Shown here: positions 7,801 to 11,465 of the stretch, piece after piece
How positions within the stretch are numbered: the stretch's first letter is position 1
Layout of the letters: each line of letters starts with the position of its first letter
Assembly: GCA_023387695.1 (NCBI GenBank)
Contig: JAEWHT010000200.1
Span: forward strand, 1 to 11,465
From: Pseudomonadota bacterium
GTDB taxonomy: Bacteria > Pseudomonadota > Alphaproteobacteria > Rhizobiales > Xanthobacteraceae
Length of the DNA: 11,465 bases
Reading direction: 5' to 3'
Program-made: the position numbers and the translations under genes
The notes under the pieces: model-generated
Database searches by the model: none
What the model saw: only the letters and a program-made list of their open reading frames with translations
What the model was told of the DNA's origin: nothing

Positions 7801-8295
7801 CGCCGCGAACACCTGCTCGCTCTGATGCGCCAGCGTCGAGGACTGGCAGCCATGGTCGTCACCTGCGAGCGCCAGCACGCCGCCATTGAGCGATGTGCCG
7901 GCCGCATTGGCGTGCTTGAGCGCATCGACCGAGCGATCGACGCCGGGGCCTTTGCCATACCAGATGCCGAACACACCATCGACCTTGGCGCCGGGAAACA
8001 GGCCGACCTGCTGGCTGCCCCAGACGGCGGTCGCAGCTAAGTCCTCGTTCAGGCCGGGGACGAAGGCGATGTCGTGCTGCTGGAGGTGCGACTTCGCGCG
8101 CCACAGCGCGTGGTCGTACATGCCGAGCGGGGAACCGCGATAGCCGGAAATGAAGCCGCCGGTGTTGAGCCCCTGCAGCCTGTCGCGTTCGCGCTGCAAC
8201 ATGGGCAAGCGGACCAGGGCCTGGGTGCCGGACAGGAAGATCCGCTTCGATTCGAGCCGGTATTTGTCGTCCAGCTCGACCTGCATCAGCGTCAT
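4819..8295 (-). CDS. Indolepyruvate ferredoxin oxidoreductase, single-chain fused form
   Basis: A 1158-residue thiamine-diphosphate/iron-sulfur enzyme that oxidatively decarboxylates aryl pyruvates (indolepyruvate, and often phenylpyruvate or hydroxyphenylpyruvate) with CoA and ferredoxin to aryl-acetyl-CoA and CO2; in archaea the same parts are separate IorA and IorB. An N-terminal pyruvate-oxidoreductase-like region occupies about 15-400. CSGCPHNSST at about 434-443 has Cys434 and Cys437. The thiamine-binding region runs from GDGTYTHSG (499-507) to NDAVAMTGGQP (528-538). A ferredoxin-like cluster has Cys637, 640, 643, 649, with Cys670, 676, 681 after it. The IorB-like gamma domain starts at VTGIGGTGVITIGALLG (725-741) and a C-terminal extension completes it. 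I chose ATG 8295 (MTLMQVELDD) because AAGGA lies 8 bases upstream of it; a frame extension to 8385 lacks conservation-like composition. It is divergent from the hotdog-protein gene and convergent with the flavoprotein gene. It probably serves aromatic amino acid degradation. Confidence 0.93.
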   Translation of the reverse strand: MTLMQVELDDKYRLESKRIFLSGTQALVRLPMLQRERDRLQGLNTGGFISGYRGSPLGMYDHALWRAKSHLQQHDIAFVPGLNEDLAATAVWGSQQVGLFPGAKVDGVFGIWYGKGPGVDRSVDALKHANAAGTSLNGGVLALAGDDHGCQSSTLAHQSEQVFAAALIPVINPATLQDYLDLGLYGFALSRFSGCWVGFKAISETVESSASIDSDPERIKIILPEDFEMPPGGLNIRWPDPPLEAERRLFGPKMAAVQAFARANRLDRIVLDSKPARLGIIATGKAYLDLRQALADLGITDKDAQDLGLRIYKVALTWPLEESGAKRFAEGLQDVLVVEEKRGFIEDQLMRILYNIDASRRPTVTGKRDESGAPLLPSEGELTPTIVAGAIVARLRKLGHHSPVLEQRLARLEAFDNPVNTTTQIKLARTPFFCSGCPHNSSTRVPEGSRAMAGIGCHGMALSMPTRRTDLISHMGAEGVNWIGQSPFTTEKHIFQNLGDGTYTHSGLLALRAASAAGINITYKILYNDAVAMTGGQPAEGAFNVAQIAHQVWAEGVKRLAIVSDDPSKYPASNYFPQGATIHHRRELDAVQRELRDIKGLTVVIYDQTCAAEKRRRRKRGLYPDPAKRAFINELVCEGCGDCSQASNCVSVQPLETEFGRKRQIDQSNCNKDFSCVEGFCPSFVTVHGGSLKRMKTSAVDSGQLFADLPLPPARELDGPYNMLVTGIGGTGVITIGALLGMAAHVDGRGCSALDFTGLSQKNGAVMSHVRIAPKPEDISAVRITTGGADVILGCDMIVSAGPTALSRAERGVTKAYINADLQPTASFVQNPDIDFEMGTMQTVLRDAVGEKNLDIIDATGIASALMGDSIATNPFMLGFAFQKGAIPLSLEALLRAIEINGAAIEMNKLAFTWGRLAAHDMSRVRSVLQFKSRASATTKSLDDIIATRAEFLTGYQDKGYADRYLAAVAKVRKAESAVSTASTELTEAVAKNLFKLMSYKDEYEVARLYTDGSFAKKVSEKFDGDFTLKYHLAPPIFAKRDKTSGRLQKQEFGGWMIHAFRMLAKLKFLRGGAFDLFGRSEERRMERKLVADYLAMIDQRMGGLKAEQIPLLTRLARVPESIRGFGHVKEANIKLAAAEKARLEAELENSRFAAAAE

Positions 8296-8458
8296 TTCAG
8301 GAGTCCTTGTCGTCGTGTCCGGTGGGAATTTTGCGTCGCGGAAAGAGGGGCGACTTGCGAAGCGGATGCTCGCAGTCAAAAGCATGGAGCACCGAAGTCA
8401 ATATCGCTGGCCGCATCCGTGGCGGGCCTGCTAGTCATGGCTGCCTGTGGAGGAGCCT
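8296..8458. promoter_or_regulatory. Divergent control region between ior-type and hotdog-protein genes
   Basis: These 163 bases must carry the promoters of both divergent genes. For the plus-strand gene GGAGGAG (8449-8455) is a strong ribosome binding site. For the minus-strand gene AAGGA lies 8 bases upstream of the ATG at 8295. Two copies of AGTCAA (8374-8379 and 8396-8401) are 22 bases apart, about two helical turns, and could be a regulator site; read on the minus strand they are TTGACT, -35-like, but no matching -10 element follows at 16-18 bases. No sigma-54 motif is present. A shared regulator of the two genes is inference. Confidence 0.4.
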
Positions 8459-9412
8459 ATGATCGTAAGCGCATTCGACACCGAGATCACCGAGACGGCC
8501 GAGGCCCTGATCGGGCCGTGGCGCCAGCCGCGCCAGATGCTGCATGCGCAGGTCTACGACGCGCACGCCTCCATCCACGACGATGCCACCGCGCAGAAGC
8601 TCGGCTTCAAGGGCGGTACCATCGAGGGCCCTACGCATTTCAGTCAGTTCGCGCCGCTCGGCGCGAAGCTGTGGGGACAGGCGTGGTTCGAGAGCGGTTG
8701 TCTCTCCGCGCATTATCGCAGCGCTTGCTATGAAGGCGAGGAGGTGCAGGCGATCCTGTCGAAGCCGTTGCCGGGAACGCGCCAGTGCCAGATCCAGATG
8801 GTGAAGCGCGACCGCACCGAAGTGTTGCGCGGCACGGCCTCGGTGGGCGATGCAGATGTCGCGACAGCGCTCGAGACTCGCCTGACCGAGCTCAAGCCGC
8901 TCGCCGATCCCGTGATCTTGCGCGACGTGAAGGTTGCGCACACGAGCAAGCGGCAGTCGGTGCGGATGGCACTCGACCAAAACATGGGTGACCTCTATCC
9001 GTTCTCGTTGCGGCAAAAGCTCGCCGTCATCACCGAGAACTCGCCTTACTATTCCGGCGCAGATAATCCGTGGGGCAGGGCCATCATCCCGATGGAGATG
9101 CTGAGCGTACTCTTCCAGTACCGCTCGAAGGATGATCCGCTTCCAACCAAGGGGCCGGCCGTCGGTCTCTTTGCGGATCAGGAAATCCGGTTGGTGAAGG
9201 GACCGCTCTTCGTTGATGAGGAGTATTCTGTCGAGCGCGAGGTCGTCATGCTCTCCGGCAGTCGCCGCACCGAGAGCGCCTGGGTGAAGACGCGCGTGTT
9301 TGACAAGGCGGGCGCGATCGCCGCGACCATGTTGCTCAACATGGCGACTCTGAAAGATTCCTACGCACCGTATGAGGAAGAGTATCGGCAGTTATATGGG
9401 GCGGGGCGGTAG
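8459..9412 (+). CDS. Double-hotdog MaoC-like protein (hydratase/dehydratase or thioesterase-like)
   Basis: A 317-residue protein with two hotdog-like halves. The N-terminal half (about 20-135) contains ASIHDDATAQKLGFKGGTIE, which matches the MaoC-family pattern of an active-site His followed by an acidic residue, a helix ending in LGF, and a glycine-rich turn (His40, Asp41). The second half (about 170-300) repeats the scheme with GLFADQEIRLVKGPLFVDEE and a RTESAWVKTRVFD strand pair. MaoC-type enzymes hydrate or dehydrate acyl-CoA esters. The canonical GDxNPxH signature is not intact (YDAHASIH here), so the catalytic Asp of (R)-hydratases is uncertain and the reaction is not assigned. The start at 8459 is set by GGAGGAG 3 bases upstream of the ATG; a GTG at 8447 lies before the ribosome binding site and is less likely. 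Divergent from the indolepyruvate oxidoreductase, it may act on aryl-acyl-CoA intermediates (inference). Confidence 0.65.
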   Translation: MIVSAFDTEITETAEALIGPWRQPRQMLHAQVYDAHASIHDDATAQKLGFKGGTIEGPTHFSQFAPLGAKLWGQAWFESGCLSAHYRSACYEGEEVQAILSKPLPGTRQCQIQMVKRDRTEVLRGTASVGDADVATALETRLTELKPLADPVILRDVKVAHTSKRQSVRMALDQNMGDLYPFSLRQKLAVITENSPYYSGADNPWGRAIIPMEMLSVLFQYRSKDDPLPTKGPAVGLFADQEIRLVKGPLFVDEEYSVEREVVMLSGSRRTESAWVKTRVFDKAGAIAATMLLNMATLKDSYAPYEEEYRQLYGAGR

Positions 9413-9426
9413 GCTCGCCACCCCGC
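9401..9426 (+). terminator. Possible weak terminator at the 3' end of the hotdog-protein gene
   Basis: GCGGGGCGG (9401-9409) can pair with CCACCCCGC (9418-9426) around an 8-base loop with one C-A mismatch. The stem overlaps the last codons and the TAG stop, and no T tract follows. GC-rich stems arise easily in such DNA, so this is only a candidate. Confidence 0.25.
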
Positions 9427-9506
9427 TCATCCCTTAGGCAGATGCACGTCGCAAAGCCGTCGCACAGGGAATAAGCACGCGTCGTTCGCTCGCGTAACCT
9501 TCTGAC

Positions 9507-9536
9507 CGAACAGCGAATTCCCTCGCGGCCTGTTCG
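9507..9536. promoter_or_regulatory. 7-bp inverted repeat upstream of the sigma-54 promoter (candidate activator site)
   Basis: CGAACAG (9507-9513) and CTGTTCG (9530-9536) are exact reverse complements separated by 16 bases. The half-sites are 23 bases apart centre to centre, about two helical turns, and the site is centred about 60 bases upstream of the predicted transcription start. It does not match the NtrC consensus. It could bind a dimeric or tetrameric regulator; chance occurrence is possible. Confidence 0.35.
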
Positions 9537-9544
9537 TCTCCGCT

Positions 9545-9556
9545 ATTGTACACAAT
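9545..9556. promoter_or_regulatory. Palindromic operator ATTGT-AC-ACAAT
   Basis: Perfect 5-bp arms ATTGT and ACAAT flank a 2-base centre. Its last base is the first base of the -24 element of the sigma-54 promoter, so a bound protein would contact or block the RNA polymerase site. Short AT-rich palindromes of the TTGTnnACAA kind are typical operators of GntR-family regulators, which often control nitrogen-compound catabolic genes; no regulator gene is in the window, so the binding protein is inference. Confidence 0.5.
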
Positions 9557-9571
9557 GGCACGGCGCTTGCA
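9556..9571 (+). promoter_or_regulatory. Sigma-54 (RpoN) -24/-12 promoter
   Basis: TGGCACGGCGCTTGCA matches the sigma-54 consensus TGGCACG-N4-TTGCW at every defined position. The invariant GG (9557-9558) and GC (9569-9570) are separated by exactly 10 bases as required. Transcription should start near 9582, giving a leader of about 29 bases before the ATG at 9611. It implies ATP-dependent activation by an enhancer-binding protein, commonly NtrC under nitrogen limitation, though no NtrC consensus site is visible nearby. Confidence 0.85.
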
Positions 9572-9610
9572 GAACTCCTGTCAAAGAGAGTTCTCGCGGG
9601 GGCCTGCGTT

Positions 9611-10309
9611 ATGTTGAACTCAACCAAGCCGACACTGGGCGTCATCAGCGCCGAACCAGAGCCGATCAAGCTCGACTGGTCGTCGACTGCGCTCGTCATT
9701 ATCGACATGCAGCGCGACTTCATGGAGCCCGGCGGCTTCGGCGAGACGCTCGGCAATGACGTCAGTCAGCTTGCGCGTGCAGTGAAGCCGATCGGCGCGG
9801 TGCTGAAAGCTGCGCGCGACAGCGGCATGCTCGTCGTCCATACTCGCGAAGGGCATCTGCCTGATCTCTCCGACGCGCCGCCGGCGAAAGTCGAACGCGG
9901 CGCGCCGAGCCTTCGCATCGGTGATCCCGGCCCGATGGGGCGCATCCTCATTCGCGGTGAAGCAGGTCATGACATCATCCCGGAGCTTTATCCGCTCGAC
10001 AGCGAGGTGGTGATCGACAAGCCCGGCAAGGGCGCGTTCTACGCGACCGAATTGACCGACGTGCTGGAGAAATACGGCATCGAGAATCTTCTGGTGTGCG
10101 GCGTCACCACCGAAGTGTGCGTCAACACCACCGTGCGCGAGGCCAATGACCGCGGCTATCGCTGCGTCGTCATCTCGGATGGCTGCGCATCTTACTTCCC
10201 CGAGTTTCACGAGATGGGCCTGAAGATGATCAAGGCCCAGGGCGGCATCTTCGGCTGGGTCGCAGACTCGGCCGCAGTACTGGAGGCGATGAAGACTTCG
10301 ACCACATAG
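9611..10309 (+). CDS. Isochorismatase-fold cysteine amidohydrolase, biuret hydrolase-like
   Basis: A 232-residue cysteine hydrolase of the isochorismatase-like superfamily. The triad is visible: Asp32 in VIIDMQRDF, Lys137 in VIDKPGKGAF, and Cys170 in GVTTEVCVNTT. These align with D36, K142 and C175 of Rhizobium leguminosarum biuret hydrolase BiuH as I remember it, and Gln210 (KAQGGIFG) aligns with its substrate-contacting Q215. Shared blocks include HTREGH.PDL, IGDPGP.GRIL.RGE, DIIPELYP and REANDRGY. BiuH cleaves biuret to allophanate and ammonia; close relatives include triuret hydrolase and ureidoacrylate hydrolases, so the exact ureide is not fixed. The BiuH segment CCGATDYGNH is replaced by GCASYFPEFH, which could shift specificity. 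The sigma-54 promoter is about 40 bases upstream and GGGGG (9598-9602) provides the ribosome binding site. The permease gene follows after 10 bases, indicating an uptake-hydrolysis operon. Confidence 0.82.
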   Translation: MLNSTKPTLGVISAEPEPIKLDWSSTALVIIDMQRDFMEPGGFGETLGNDVSQLARAVKPIGAVLKAARDSGMLVVHTREGHLPDLSDAPPAKVERGAPSLRIGDPGPMGRILIRGEAGHDIIPELYPLDSEVVIDKPGKGAFYATELTDVLEKYGIENLLVCGVTTEVCVNTTVREANDRGYRCVVISDGCASYFPEFHEMGLKMIKAQGGIFGWVADSAAVLEAMKTSTT

Positions 10310-10319
10310 GGGTATCACC

Positions 10320-11465
10320 ATGAGCAGCTTGACGGGGATGGCCGGCAAATCTGAGATGAGCAAGTCCGAGTTCAAGCCGGCACTTTGGACATCGGGCGAC
10401 TGGAACGCGTTTTTCGGCTTCGGCACCAACATCCTCGTCAACATGCTGGTGCTCACTGGCCTCTTGCGCTTCGTGTTGAAGATGCCTGACTCACTCGTGT
10501 TCGGCCGCATCCTGCCCGCACTCGGGCTGATGATGTGCCTCTCCACCTTTTACTACGCTTTCCTCGCCTATAAGCTCGCGCAGAAGACCGGTCGCACCGA
10601 TGTCTGCGCGCTGCCCTCGGGCGTCAGCGTGCCGCACATGTTCATCGTCACCTTTGTGATCATGCTGCCGGTGACGCTCAAGACCGGCGATCCGCTCAAG
10701 GGTTGGTCGGCTGGCCTCGTCTGGGTGTTCTTCCAGAGCTTCATCCTGATGATCGGCGGCTTCATCGCGCCGTTCATCCGCAAGATCACGCCGCGCGCGG
10801 CACTGCTCGGTACGCTTGCCGGTGTCTCCTTGACCTTCATCGCGATGCGTCCGGCGCTCGAGATGTACGTAACGCCGCAGATCGGCCTCGTTTGTTTCGC
10901 CATCATTCTGGTGAGCTGGTTCGCCGGCGTGAAATATCCAAAGAGCATTCCGGCCGGTCTGATCGCGATCGTGGTCGGTATGGTCATCGCATGGGGCTCG
11001 AACCTGTTCGGCCTCAGTCTCGGCGGATTGAGCATCAAGGGCGTCGGTGATGCCTTCGCCAATTTCGGCTTCTCGGTGCCGATCCCGGCGGTGAACTACG
11101 TCTTCTCCGGCTTCGAATATCTCGGCGTCATCCTGGTCACCGCGATTCCGTTCGGCATCTACGACCTCGTCGAGGCCATGGATAACGTCGAGAGCGCGGA
11201 AGCAGCCGGCGACGAATATCCGACCACGCGCGTGCTAACCGCTGACGGCATCGTCAGTTTGATCGGTTGCCTGATGGGCAATCCCTTCATCAACGCCGTC
11301 TATATCGGCCATCCCGGTTGGAAGGCGATGGGTGGCCGCATCGGCTACTCGGCTGCGACCGGCGTCATGGTGGTGGTGCTGTCTTGGTTCGGCGTCATCT
11401 CTGTGCTGCTGGCGCTGGTGCCCGTCGTCGCGATCTCGCCGATCCTGCTCTATATCGGCATGCTG
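10320..11465 (+). CDS. NCS2/AzgA-like permease (3'-truncated by window edge)
   Basis: An open frame of 382 codons with no stop before the window ends; the start is ATG 10320, 10 bases after the hydrolase stop, with AGGGG 7 bases upstream. The product is a polytopic inner-membrane transporter: hydrophobic segments are visible at about 31-51, 61-86, 105-120, 130-152, 160-177, 186-203, 208-232, 264-281, 307-328, 343-368 and 370-382. It resembles the nucleobase cation symporter-2/AzgA group (purine, uracil, xanthine carriers): GDEYPTTRVLTADGIVS and NAVYIGHPGWKAMGGRIGYS occupy the positions of the family's conserved loop and re-entrant helix. The usual FDTxGT motif is replaced by YDLVEAMDN (281-289), suggesting a subgroup with a different substrate. 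Its place behind a biuret hydrolase-like gene under a sigma-54 promoter suggests import of a heterocyclic or ureide nitrogen source. Confidence 0.8.
   Translation, partial: MSSLTGMAGKSEMSKSEFKPALWTSGDWNAFFGFGTNILVNMLVLTGLLRFVLKMPDSLVFGRILPALGLMMCLSTFYYAFLAYKLAQKTGRTDVCALPSGVSVPHMFIVTFVIMLPVTLKTGDPLKGWSAGLVWVFFQSFILMIGGFIAPFIRKITPRAALLGTLAGVSLTFIAMRPALEMYVTPQIGLVCFAIILVSWFAGVKYPKSIPAGLIAIVVGMVIAWGSNLFGLSLGGLSIKGVGDAFANFGFSVPIPAVNYVFSGFEYLGVILVTAIPFGIYDLVEAMDNVESAEAAGDEYPTTRVLTADGIVSLIGCLMGNPFINAVYIGHPGWKAMGGRIGYSAATGVMVVVLSWFGVISVLLALVPVVAISPILLYIGML

Noticed and set aside
8296..8385. 30-codon N-terminal extension of the indolepyruvate oxidoreductase from an ATG at 8385
   Set aside because: The ATG at 8295 has AAGGA at good spacing and opens directly on family-like sequence; the extension is low-complexity-like and occupies the divergent promoter region.
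8374..8401. TTGACT boxes on the minus strand as -35 elements for the oxidoreductase gene
   Set aside because: No acceptable -10 hexamer at 16-18 bases from either copy; kept only as a possible regulator repeat.
8447..8458. GTG start for the hotdog protein
   Set aside because: The GGAGGAG ribosome binding site overlaps and follows this GTG, so the ATG at 8459 is the likely start.
9440..9480. Possible NtrC enhancer around TGCAC and the two GTCGCA copies upstream of the sigma-54 promoter
   Set aside because: It does not match the NtrC consensus (TGCACC-N5-GGTGCA) in symmetry or sequence.
9620..10546. 308-codon minus-strand frame opposite the hydrolase and permease
   Set aside because: Antisense to two genes with clear family motifs; no motif of its own.

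Overview
The window is high-GC, gene-dense DNA that looks like the chromosome of a Bradyrhizobium-type alphaproteobacterium (Nitrobacteraceae/Rhizobiales). Three things suggest this: the codon use and GC-rich third positions; an intergenic palindromic repeat at about 4704-4793 of a type I recall as abundant in Bradyrhizobium genomes; and a gene set typical of soil oligotrophs (GMC dehydrogenase, fused indolepyruvate ferredoxin oxidoreductase, steroid-dehydrogenase-like flavoprotein, sigma-54 nitrogen-scavenging genes). The assignment is from memory; no database was searched.

Left block (1-4683, all + strand). The window opens inside a GMC flavoprotein dehydrogenase whose N-terminal FAD-binding part lies upstream. 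Seven bases after it comes its small partner subunit (gluconate 2-dehydrogenase subunit 3 type). After a 105-base gap come a DegP/HtrA-type serine protease with one PDZ domain and no export signal, then a near-perfect hairpin (2915-2941), then a 574-residue FAD enzyme that keeps the 3-ketosteroid delta-1-dehydrogenase active-site motifs.

Middle block (4684-9412). A palindromic repeat fills the gap between the convergent flavoprotein gene and a large minus-strand gene for fused indolepyruvate ferredoxin oxidoreductase (4819-8295). A 163-base divergent control region separates the latter from a plus-strand gene for a double-hotdog (MaoC-like) protein (8459-9412).

Right block (9413-11465, + strand). 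A 198-base control region carries a consensus sigma-54 promoter (TGGCACG-N4-TTGCA, 9556-9571) overlapped at its upstream edge by a perfect-arm palindrome (ATTGT-AC-ACAAT, 9545-9556). It drives an isochorismatase-fold amidohydrolase that resembles biuret hydrolase, followed after 10 bases by an NCS2/AzgA-like permease that runs off the end of the window. Together these look like an inducible uptake-and-hydrolysis operon for a nitrogen-rich ureide or azine/pyrimidine compound. This is the most interesting unit here. I see no tRNA, rRNA, CRISPR array, insertion sequence, prophage or new defence system.
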